From the NCBI GenBank assembly GCA_001839685.1, contig MLAK01000848.1:1-55567 (forward strand): a stretch of 55,567 nt of DNA, given 5' to 3'. Numbering within the stretch: position 1 is the stretch's first letter; every line of letters starts with the position of its first letter. Under the pieces are notes generated by a model. The model did no database searches. It had not been told where the DNA came from and saw only the letters and a program-made list of their open reading frames with translations. This DNA comes from Tritrichomonas foetus. Lineage: Eukaryota; Parabasalia; Tritrichomonadida; Tritrichomonadidae. This document shows positions 1 to 8,782 of the stretch, piece by piece. Both the position numbers and the translations under genes were made by a program.

Positions 1-6
1 TTTTTC

Positions 7-67
7 ATTCGTTGGTTTCATTTCTGGATATTTATAGGGTTATGTTATGACTCAAACATAATATATA
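7..67 (+). repeat. Left terminal inverted repeat (61 bases)
   Basis: Bases 7-67 (beginning ATTCGTTGGTTTCATTTCTG and ending CATAATATATA) match the reverse complement of 55507-55567 at 57 of 61 positions; the four mismatches sit in one 7-base patch after TATAGGG. Similarity stops abruptly after ATATATA. Such a repeat at both ends means either one bounded element or, more likely, that the assembly stopped in two oppositely oriented copies of a dispersed repeat. Confidence 0.9.
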
Positions 68-111
68 AAAGTTAAAAAAATGTCATATTTTGGACTGTTT
101 TCTGAACGAGG

Positions 112-1508
112 ATGGAAAAGAATCTTATGGTTTTCATTCAATCTGGTCTTCAAAGGATTCATGACTTAAATGATGAAGAGAAAGATTTCACGATCAAAAT
201 TGAAGATCATTCATTCAAATGTCCTCATTCGATTTGTAGTTTTTTGTCTCCTTTAATTTTTCAACATTTAAAAATCGATTCAAAAATAAATGAAATCACA
301 TTTCAATTTAGTCATAATAACTATTCAAAAACTTTTAAAACCCAATATTATTCCTTTTTGAAACAATTCCTGTCAGGTTCTTTTTCTTTCCCCAATTTAA
401 TTATTCAAAATGAAGTAACAAAAATTACAAAAAAACAAAAACAAGGAGATAAAGAAATGAAAAATGATGAATACGAAATGAATAACGAAAGATTTTATTT
501 AGAAGCTGGTTATATGTTTGGAAATCACAATCTTATATAATTGATTTATCAAAAAGAAAATGAAGAAAATGAAATTACATTTGAAAATGTTTTTGAGCGA
601 ATTCAAAACAATAAAGTTTGTAGTCTTTCAAATGTTAAGGAATATGAATTCATTGCTTCAAACTTTTGTTGTATCGATATGCAATGTACTAATCATGAGA
701 ATACAAGTATTTATGAAAAAATGATTTAAATTTTTGACAATCGAATATTTTGAATACATTTTTTCAAATGAAAAATTGATTATTCATGATGAAAATTCAT
801 TTTTCAATATTATTGTATCAATTATTAATGAGAAAGGAGAGATATTCATGAATCTTATTGATTTCATAGAATTTAAATACTTGAATGAAGAATCAATTAA
901 AATTATTTTATGCGAATAAATGAACAATTTTCATTGTTTCATCCTCGCCTGATTTCTTCTCTTTTTGGCCGTCTCCTTCTTCCTGTCCAGCCTCCACAAC
1001 ATTCCCTAAGATAATTTAGTTCGAAGAGTATAATTTCTTATCTCACTGAGAAAAGTGGTGGCAATATTTATGCAAATAAGACAATTTCTGTTGAATTTTC
1101 ACAAAAGTTTGATGGATCAATTCAAGAATTATTCAATCAAAATAGCAATACATATTTTCGTTTAGCAAATCAAATTGATGGCTTTATTCTGTTAGATTTC
1201 AAGAAATACAGAATTAATATTAATAAATATATTTTTTCTGTCCCCTCTCAATTTCAGGAGCATCTGATGGAAGACCAAAATCATGGACAATTGAATCTTC
1301 AAATGATAAAATTAATTGGATAGAAATTTCTAAAGTTGAAAACAATATTGATTTGTATTCATGTGGAAGTCAACAAACATTTTATTGTCAAAATAGAACA
1401 ATTTGCTTTTATAAATATATCAGGATTAATGAAAAAATGTCACAGAGCAGTTGCCATTATTTTTTATTATCAACTCTTGAATTTATTGGACTAATCTGTA
1501 AAAAATGA
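112..1508 (+). pseudogene. Degenerate BTB/BACK-like F5/8 type C domain protein gene
   Basis: No single frame spans this stretch, but successive frames add up to one familiar trichomonad architecture. From ATG 112 comes a BTB/POZ-like N-terminal part, broken by a stop at 538-540. It continues in the same phase through 541-729, then shifts frame for a BACK-like helical part at 734-919. Several stops follow between 919 and about 1030. From 1031 another frame begins IISYLTEKSGGNIY, the usual start of the C-terminal F5/8 type C (discoidin-like) domain, and a further frameshift near 1255 is needed to read SDGRPKSWTIESSND, ending at TGA 1506-1508. The order of parts is that of the large BTB plus F5/8C family in Tritrichomonas and Trichomonas. 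The lesions include at least two frameshifts and several stops, so it is very probably dead. It starts only 45 bases inside the terminal repeat. Confidence 0.75.
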
Positions 1509-1645
1509 GATATTCTCTATAAAAATATATTTTTATAATGTGCAATTACAATAAAAATTGTGAAAATAATTGATTAGCAATAATGACAATGACTGTAATT
1601 TTCTAAATTTCGCAGCTATGCTTTGCTCAATTTACTAAAAAAATG

Positions 1646-4600
1646 TTAAGTAAAAGACAATTCTGATGTTAAGGGTAAAAATGAGTTTCGCATCTTTTTA
1701 CAACTATAAATTTCATATATAATAAATATTGTTAATCCAATAAATAATGAACCAGCTAGTGATGATATAATTATCACAATTGTTCTCATTTTTCTTTCTT
1801 TTTGCATGTTCTTCACCATAAGGGAATTATATTCATCACAAAAAGGGATAAAATCATCATTTTCAACTCTTGTATTTTTCGCCACTTTTTGACACTGTTC
1901 CCCAATTTCCTTTATCACAAGAATATTTCCCTCAGTATCATCTTTAATATCATTAAAACTACTTCTATTAAAATTAACTTTATTATGAATATTGTTTTCC
2001 ATTTGAATATTTTGAATCAAGTTAAGATAAACTTTGATTGAGAGTATAGTACCGATATTATTGGATAAACCCACAACAGATCCTTCGTTATCGCCTGCAC
2101 TGGATACTAAATGTAATTCTGCTTCATCAAAAAAAGAATTATACATGTAAAGCTTTGAATGCATTCCAATAGAAAGAAATTCATTTAGGGTTGCATTAAT
2201 TAAGTAAAAAGAAGTGCCTTCTTTAATAATTAAGTTTTCAATGACAGCAAGTTGATCTGGAAAACGAATTACTCCCGATCCAAGATGATAACATTCAATG
2301 AAATTAATTACTAATGGAGATGAGTGAGAATTTATATCTAATAGTGAAGTATACGAATAAATAGGCGCAGAAAATACAATTTCATTTGTTTTTCTACAAT
2401 TCTTTTCCAAAATATTTGCATAAATTGACAAAGATGGAATAACCATAAATGAAATTGGAATTTTTGAAGATTTTGTGTTGATGTAAATGTCATTAAATGA
2501 ATATTTTTGGATATACATTATATTATCATTTTCTAGAAAATCACTCAAAATATTTAATTCAACTGTTTTCCCATTATTTGTCCAAATTGTTGACATTATA
2601 TGATATTTCAAAGAATTATTCATTGTTAGTTCAACTTTATCATTATTTTCTGTTTGGGTTAGATTTTCATAAATTGAAATTGAGTTTGTTGAAAAGTTAA
2701 AAATAAAATTGATAGAATAATCATAATTTAAATGATAAATGTAATTTGTTATATTAAAAGTCCATCCAATTGAAGAAAAATAAATTTCTAAGATTGGGGA
2801 TTGAATGACAAAACTGCATTTTTTAATATCAAATTTAGTTTTATTGAAATTTGAATATGAAATTAAATCAAATACAAGCGAATCACAATTTGGTATTTGA
2901 AAATCACCTAAAAATTTACTATGACCAAGAAAATAAATTGATGATGCATTCAGATAAGATTGTGATTTATCATCGATTATTTTTATGTTTAAATCACAAA
3001 AAGTCACTTCTTGGACATTGCACGTCGAAATTTGAATTGTTTTTTCTTTGTCTGGATAAGAATTAATAAAAAACAAAGAATTTTCTCTATTTACATTGGA
3101 AAGATCAATTATTACATCTGAGTCGAAATCAGAATTAATATAAAAGCTGATTGAATATGTAAAATTGGCAGTTTTGCTTTTCCATTCATTGATATTTGAT
3201 GTACTAATATTATACATTTCTTTAGTGCATTGAGAGCTAGATTCTGTATGAATATAATCATCATTTAATTCATCTAAAATGCAAAATTTAGGAAATGCTT
3301 TCATAGGGTAATCAATTAATATAAAACTAATTGTATCTTTGGAATAAATTGATCTAACTAAGTTAATTGAACCTGAAAACCCGGGAACGGTTGAAAAAGA
3401 AGACATTCTTAAATTTATTTGGCTTTGTAAAAGGCCTGGAAATGATAGAATTGGTGTTTCTTTGATCAAAAAGTCTTCAATTATTTCATCAGTTGGGATT
3501 TCATCATCTCTGTATTCGAAATAAATATCAGCTGGTGGATTTTTACAATTGTATTGCTTTTTCACAATGAAAATACCATTTTGAGTTTGGTTAAGATCAA
3601 GAATATATGAAAAAATTGCATAGTTTTCCTTTGTGAGATAATCAATTTCAATTAAGCTTTTCCAAAACCCAACAGTTTGATATATAATAAAACGTCCTTC
3701 AGTTATTCTTATTTCCCCTTTTTCATAACAATAAAATTCTAAATATCCACATGTAATTGTAATTTCTGGATCGATATTAACGAAAGAATTCATAAAATTG
3801 GTAAAAAGAATAATTTCACTGGTAAAAATGATTTCATTGTCATTTTCATTCTCATTATTTGATTTAAAAGAATGTGAAAAAGTTAAATTTGAATCACCAT
3901 AAACAGAAATGTATTGAATTTCACAATCATAATCTGTTAATAGGATTTCAACTGTGGCAAAAAGATTCAATTCCAAACCAGGACTTCCTGATCCAATATA
4001 AATACTTGTAGTTTCATAAATGTTCACAATTGTTCGACTTGAATCGCGGCAATTTGGAAGATAAATTGAATTTAAATAGAAGCTTGTTTCTTCTGTAATT
4101 ATTTCTTCTTTGAATTCGTCTTCTTTCTGTAATTCATTTTCCTTCAAAATATTGATTGTTAAGTGTGATGAATTCAAGTAAGGATAGTCTTGCCAATAAC
4201 TAAAGTTACTGTGTGTTAAATTGACAGTTATATAGAAATTTGGACTTATTTTTTCAATAACTATTGATTTCGAGTCCAAAACATCTTGAGAATCCATAAG
4301 AAAAGTAAAAAAATCACTTTTATCTGTGAAATTGGCTATAATTTGTGAGTTATTTAATTCAGAAGAAATTTGGTATTTAGGTGTAATTTCATCTTTAATA
4401 GTAATATACAAATTTTGATTAAGAATACAATTTACACAAATAATGAAATTGGTATCAGTTTCAATTTTAGATAAATTCAAAGAATTAAGTGAAAAAGTGT
4501 CGATTTTGATTAAATTTGAACTCAAAGAATGACTTAAATTGATTGGATTTATAAATGTTGTATCAAAGAAACAAATAAAAGCAAAATCAATAAAATGAAA

Positions 4601-4921
4601 TGAATCTATAATTGCATTTGAAAAAGTGACCTTTTTTAAAGAATTTGGATTAAAATCGATTTTTATTGTATTATTGTGACTGAAACATTGAACTTCTTCA
4701 AAATTGAATAATGAGATGTCTATTATATATGTATTAGAGTCTAGGAATCCAAAAATGTAAAGAAAAATTGAAAGTCCTGTGATTTCATCAAAATTCAATT
4801 CTGATGTATTCGATATAATTTTGATTTCTGGTCTATTCGGACATAAATGCATATTTTCTTCATCACTTAGGCAAAATCCTTCAATCGATAAGGAAACTTG
4901 GGTTAAAAAGACAAGAAACAT
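1646..4921 (-). CDS. Large single-pass surface membrane protein
   Basis: The start is taken at ATG 4921, because the in-frame codon before it is TTG and an initiator-like TCACAT lies just upstream. The product is about 1091 residues. Residues 1-15 (MFLVFLTQVSLSIEG) form a short hydrophobic signal peptide. A long Ser/Asn/Ile-rich ectodomain follows, with many N-X-S/T glycosylation sites and scattered Cys residues. Near the C terminus is one transmembrane helix (TIVIIISSLAGSLFIGL and on), then a basic stop-transfer KK and a cytoplasmic tail of about 20 residues ending SFLPLTSELSFT. This is the layout of the large type I surface proteins that trichomonads carry in many copies. No domain could be named; the alternating short beta-like segments suggest a beta-rich or beta-helical fold, which is inference. 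The ligand is unknown. It diverges from the coiled-coil gene at 5440. Confidence 0.75.
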   Translation of the reverse strand: MFLVFLTQVSLSIEGFCLSDEENMHLCPNRPEIKIISNTSELNFDEITGLSIFLYIFGFLDSNTYIIDISLFNFEEVQCFSHNNTIKIDFNPNSLKKVTFSNAIIDSFHFIDFAFICFFDTTFINPINLSHSLSSNLIKIDTFSLNSLNLSKIETDTNFIICVNCILNQNLYITIKDEITPKYQISSELNNSQIIANFTDKSDFFTFLMDSQDVLDSKSIVIEKISPNFYITVNLTHSNFSYWQDYPYLNSSHLTINILKENELQKEDEFKEEIITEETSFYLNSIYLPNCRDSSRTIVNIYETTSIYIGSGSPGLELNLFATVEILLTDYDCEIQYISVYGDSNLTFSHSFKSNNENENDNEIIFTSEIILFTNFMNSFVNIDPEITITCGYLEFYCYEKGEIRITEGRFIIYQTVGFWKSLIEIDYLTKENYAIFSYILDLNQTQNGIFIVKKQYNCKNPPADIYFEYRDDEIPTDEIIEDFLIKETPILSFPGLLQSQINLRMSSFSTVPGFSGSINLVRSIYSKDTISFILIDYPMKAFPKFCILDELNDDYIHTESSSQCTKEMYNISTSNINEWKSKTANFTYSISFYINSDFDSDVIIDLSNVNRENSLFFINSYPDKEKTIQISTCNVQEVTFCDLNIKIIDDKSQSYLNASSIYFLGHSKFLGDFQIPNCDSLVFDLISYSNFNKTKFDIKKCSFVIQSPILEIYFSSIGWTFNITNYIYHLNYDYSINFIFNFSTNSISIYENLTQTENNDKVELTMNNSLKYHIMSTIWTNNGKTVELNILSDFLENDNIMYIQKYSFNDIYINTKSSKIPISFMVIPSLSIYANILEKNCRKTNEIVFSAPIYSYTSLLDINSHSSPLVINFIECYHLGSGVIRFPDQLAVIENLIIKEGTSFYLINATLNEFLSIGMHSKLYMYNSFFDEAELHLVSSAGDNEGSVVGLSNNIGTILSIKVYLNLIQNIQMENNIHNKVNFNRSSFNDIKDDTEGNILVIKEIGEQCQKVAKNTRVENDDFIPFCDEYNSLMVKNMQKERKMRTIVIIISSLAGSLFIGLTIFIIYEIYSCKKMRNSFLPLTSELSFT

Positions 4922-5439
4922 CAAATGTGATATGATACACGCGACCGTTTAAAAATGTATTGATGGAATTTTGATCAGAATTTTGAATATATTCGGTTAA
5001 TGGATAAATGATTGACCTTTTTAACCATCATTTTTTTTCACCTAATATCTCCGAATATTTTAAAAAATATGAATTTTTTCATGGTTTAAAATATTTGTAT
5101 CATTAAATAAAATGTCCTTTTATTATTGGCAATATTAAAAATAGATGAAACAAATATTTTCTGATATGCTACAACTTTCGTTCTTTTTGAGCTATGTAAA
5201 TTAGTATAAGTGTTTTTGTTTGATATATCAAAATACAGTCTTCTTTCTAGAAATAACAGATTCCTCTATTTTTGTGAATTATTTCAATAAAAAATTCAAT
5301 AAAATAAAATCTTTGAAATAATCATTTGAATAATTTATTTGATTATTGTTATTAACTTTTTCTATGTCATCAACCAAATAAATTATCAATTAATGCAATC
5401 AAATATAAAACGAAAAAAAAATATAAAAAAGAAAAAAAT
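4922..5439. other. Divergent intergenic region (518 bases)
   Basis: This AT-rich spacer separates two divergently transcribed genes, so it should hold both promoters. An initiator-like TCACAT on the minus strand (4925-4930) precedes the surface-protein gene. On the plus-strand side ACTTTTTC (5354-5361) is one of several ACTTTTT/AAAAAGT words found upstream of genes in this window. No ORF or repeat is visible. Confidence 0.5.
4925..4930 (-). promoter_or_regulatory. Initiator-like element before the surface-protein gene
   Basis: On the minus strand TCACAT is followed by TTGA and then the ATG at 4921. It fits the trichomonad initiator consensus TCAYTW loosely (fifth base A), and the 5-UTR would be only a few bases, as is usual in trichomonads. 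Confidence 0.4.
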
Positions 5440-7944
5440 ATGTCGCAGCCACCTGTAATGCCGCCCATTTCTATTCCACCGCTTTCCGGATTGACCGGAT
5501 CAGTCGATTCTTCACCAAGTGGTTGCAATAGCGCCCGACCTACCCCGCCGTCAATTCTTCCCCGCCCGAGAGGAAATTCGATGTCGTTGAAACCGCCAAA
5601 CAACGCAGCAATTACAGTACCGAAACGTCCTTCACAGCCGAATACTCCAAATTCCCCACGAAAACGGTTTTCTTCGCTTCGCCAATCAGCGTCAGAAAAA
5701 ACCCCGGCAAATCTCTGCAAGGAGAGAATGCAGAGAATCATTGAAGTCTTAGACAGAAATGATGTTCGCGACACAATGTACAAAAAATGCGATAACTGCT
5801 GTATCTTTCCAAACGACGTGAGTGAGAAATCATATAACGAATCCAAATTTATGCGGCGTGAATATCCTTCGTACTTTTCAACCGATCGGCAGTTCTTCAG
5901 ATTCCTTTTCCAGCAATTCAGTGAAGCAATTGACGGCCTAAACGAAAGATTTCCAAATTATTATTCGAATGATAATATCGACGATTTTCAGATGCGAGGG
6001 ATGGTCAGCGAGTTGGATATGTGGTTTACTCTCTTCGACGAGTGCATCAATCAGGAATCGCAGCATTCTAAAGTAAATTCGTATATATTGAAAAATTTGA
6101 TGGAGGTTTTCCAGCAGGCCTTTCAAACTCTGGTCAATCAAGTCAAGCGCGAACGAGAAAATATTGAAAATGTTAAACGTTTCTATGAAGAAAAAGACGA
6201 TTCGTCTGAATTAAGTGTAACGAAGCGAAAACTCGATTACGTGGTGGCTGAGAACGAGAGACTGAAGCGGGAAATGGATAAAATCCAAGAAGAAAGCAAG
6301 CGGTTCCATATCGAGAACTTCAACTTGAAGAGGGAAATCGAAGAATCACAAAATAATATAAACGGTCTCCTCTCAACGACCGACCAATTAAGACAAGCAA
6401 TTTCAGCAGGTGAACAAAGAATCCATGAAATGACAAGAGACAAGCCGGAAGCGGCCCTTGAAGCCACTTTCACAGCTGTTCCAAAAGATATCATGGAAAC
6501 TTGGACACAATGTTCTCAATTTTTAACAGCGGTTATGGAAAACTCTTTAACAAATATTGATTTCAATAAACTTTATCCTGAAGATATAGTTGATGATACA
6601 CTTGGATATTATTTGAAACTTGAGCGACCAGCTGTTCCAACTTATGAAGGCGAAAATATTCACTTTTCGAAGTTATATAATTTGATTAAACTTTTCAGAG
6701 GTTCAAACGAACCAAACCAGGTATTTACAACATTAGAAGCAAAAATTAGAACATTGTTTAAGAAATTCGCTTTGTTTTATGTTGATAGAAATAAAAAGAA
6801 TCGTCAAAAAGCAAAAGAAACTGAAAATCGTCTTAAAAAGCAACTTCTTGATCTTCGAAGATCAATTCCAAATCCAAGTGAGTGGATTTCAAATGTTCTG
6901 AGTTATCCTGAGTTATATGTCATTCCTAAAAAATCGCCACCTAATGTTCAAGGACAAATTATGTTTGTTTTTCAGAGAGCTGAAGAATTAATGAAAGAAT
7001 TAAATAAACCAAATAGTGCTTCTGAAATTGTTACCAAAGTCTTTCAAGAACATGATTTACTATTGTTTTTAGCACAGATTGCAAAATCGAGTCGAACAGA
7101 TATATACTCAGACATTTTTAGAAAGTTTTTAATTCAAGAATTTCCATTTCATATGTTTTTGTATTATGGAAAAGTTATTCTTCAAAATGATAAAGCAAAT
7201 ATTCAAAAACGCGGTACATTCTTAACAAGTCAATTTCAGCATGTTGGTTGGAATTCTATTCCACAATTACGTCGAAGAAGCTATGAAACTATGTATTGTC
7301 CAAGTCCTGTTACTTTCCCTATATTTACATTAACTGTGTATCAGCATGTAATTGAAAATATCGCCATTGCTATTTCAAATACAGTTGATCAAAAAGATTT
7401 GAAAGAATCTCTAATGAAAAAATACAACGATGCAGATTTAGTGGATTATCTAATTGCTATTTCTGAGAAAGGAGACCCAACAGTTATCGAGTATGCTTCA
7501 ATAGTATTCGACAAGAAAGAGAAATTCGAGAAACTTGTTGTTGATTTCGATCCTCAACAATCAAAAATCATTGAATATATGTCGACATTTGGACAAAAGA
7601 AGGATAAAAAGAAAACAACGAAAAAATCGAAGCCAAGAAGTCAATCGGCCAAATGTCATCGCGCTGATATGTCAAATGAATTAGGAATTCCATCTGAGGG
7701 TGAAATGGAATCACTACCACCTGCGAAAGATGACATTGATGACGAAATAATTCCAAATGCAACAAACACAGAAAATAATGAGGAAAGTAATGGGGAAGAT
7801 AACGAGGAAGAGTCTAGTGTAAGTAAATATGTGAATCAAGAAACAGAAATTAATGGGGAAGAAGAACAGAAGAATGAGGCAGTTGAAATTCGTATTCAAA
7901 TTGATGCAAATGAAGTTGCTGAAAATGTAGCTGAAGGTGAATAA
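5440..7944 (+). CDS. Coiled-coil protein, 834 aa, unknown function
   Basis: ATG 5440 is the first in-frame Met after an A-rich leader. Residues 1-85 are Pro/Ser-rich and basic (MSQPPVMPPISIPPLSG and on), probably disordered. Residues about 90-210 are helical. A coiled coil spans roughly 215-330 (LDYVVAENERLKREMDKIQ and following heptads). A further helical region of about 400 residues has no motif I recognise. The C terminus is a Lys/Arg-rich patch (KKDKKKTTKKSKPRSQSAK) and then an acidic Glu/Asn-rich tail. I see no enzyme motif, signal peptide or membrane segment, so a cytoskeletal or scaffold role is only a guess. The first kilobase is clearly richer in G+C than the rest of the gene, with a change near base 6430. 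The stop overlaps an AATAAA-like sequence (GAATAAAG). Confidence 0.8.
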   Translation: MSQPPVMPPISIPPLSGLTGSVDSSPSGCNSARPTPPSILPRPRGNSMSLKPPNNAAITVPKRPSQPNTPNSPRKRFSSLRQSASEKTPANLCKERMQRIIEVLDRNDVRDTMYKKCDNCCIFPNDVSEKSYNESKFMRREYPSYFSTDRQFFRFLFQQFSEAIDGLNERFPNYYSNDNIDDFQMRGMVSELDMWFTLFDECINQESQHSKVNSYILKNLMEVFQQAFQTLVNQVKRERENIENVKRFYEEKDDSSELSVTKRKLDYVVAENERLKREMDKIQEESKRFHIENFNLKREIEESQNNINGLLSTTDQLRQAISAGEQRIHEMTRDKPEAALEATFTAVPKDIMETWTQCSQFLTAVMENSLTNIDFNKLYPEDIVDDTLGYYLKLERPAVPTYEGENIHFSKLYNLIKLFRGSNEPNQVFTTLEAKIRTLFKKFALFYVDRNKKNRQKAKETENRLKKQLLDLRRSIPNPSEWISNVLSYPELYVIPKKSPPNVQGQIMFVFQRAEELMKELNKPNSASEIVTKVFQEHDLLLFLAQIAKSSRTDIYSDIFRKFLIQEFPFHMFLYYGKVILQNDKANIQKRGTFLTSQFQHVGWNSIPQLRRRSYETMYCPSPVTFPIFTLTVYQHVIENIAIAISNTVDQKDLKESLMKKYNDADLVDYLIAISEKGDPTVIEYASIVFDKKEKFEKLVVDFDPQQSKIIEYMSTFGQKKDKKKTTKKSKPRSQSAKCHRADMSNELGIPSEGEMESLPPAKDDIDDEIIPNATNTENNEESNGEDNEEESSVSKYVNQETEINGEEEQKNEAVEIRIQIDANEVAENVAEGE

Positions 7945-8782
7945 AGAAAACTTTTAGAAGTTCCGGAAATCAAGAAGAGAAATGTAAGCAAGAAATGTGC
8001 GTGCTTAAATATTCGTAGATATTATTAAAATAAGATTGTAATTTATCTTTGAAATTGAATACGTTATCATAATATTTTTTTCGTCATCCTTGATCACGAT
8101 TGGATAACAAATTGACTTTAACTATCACATAATAACCCAATTAATTATTAACTTTGATACATAAATTTAACTTTGTACTACCACCAAAAATGAAGCAATA
8201 CATTCATTCACCTCTGCTATTGATCACCAATTTGTACAAAGAAAAGGAAGAGGAACGAAGTTAGGATATGATTTTTGCTTCCATTAAAGATATTAAATTT
8301 GATTTCTATAAAAAAGACCTTTTTTATGAATAAAATATTTGATTTTAAATCAATACTTTGAGAAAGTGGCTTAAGTAACAAACCCACGAAGAATAAATCT
8401 AGTTAGAAATAACATCACTCTTTAGGAAATTAGCACTTTAGATAAATACAGCTATCTTAATGCTCGAAGTTGGTATCCAATTCATTTGTAACATTTATCA
8501 AGCCAACTCATTGTCGATATCACCATATGGATTCACTTGCTGAAACCAAAAATATTTCCCAGTGAAATAAGATTCTTACATTAGAAATATTTTCTTGATT
8601 GTTTAACATGATGAAAAGTGACTCTAGAATAAATGGAGAAACTTTTTGAATATCATCTGAAAAAGTGTCATTACAAATTTTCAGTATTTTCAGAATCAAC
8701 GTAATAGAAAAAGTTTTTCCTTTGAGAAGAAATGCTTTTATGGCACAGTAACTTTTTGTGAATAACGTTTGGTTTCATTTTT
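7945..8782. other. Intergenic region with a possible minus-strand gene remnant
   Basis: No intact gene lies here. On the minus strand roughly 8525-8745 stays open for about 70 codons and reads like helical-repeat protein (for example DDIQKVSPFILESLF), with stops and frame changes on either side, so it may be a decayed gene. CTTTGTAC (8171-8178) and GTACAAAG (8234-8241) form short inverted arms. ACTTTTTGTG at 8751-8760 is an AAAAAGT-type word in reverse, 26 bases before the next ATG. Confidence 0.3.
8775..8780 (+). promoter_or_regulatory. Initiator-like TCATTT before the kinase-Sel1 gene
   Basis: TCATTT ends two bases before the ATG at 8783. It matches the trichomonad initiator consensus TCAYTW and would give a leader of a few bases. 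Confidence 0.5.

Noticed and set aside
112..919. Reading the first three frames as separate small genes or as recoded stops
   Set aside because: Together they follow one known domain order and the later part needs frameshifts, so decay is the simpler explanation.
5370..5846. Minus-strand ORF opposite the start of the 834-residue protein
   Set aside because: It is an antisense shadow of a G+C-rich coding region and has no recognisable domain.
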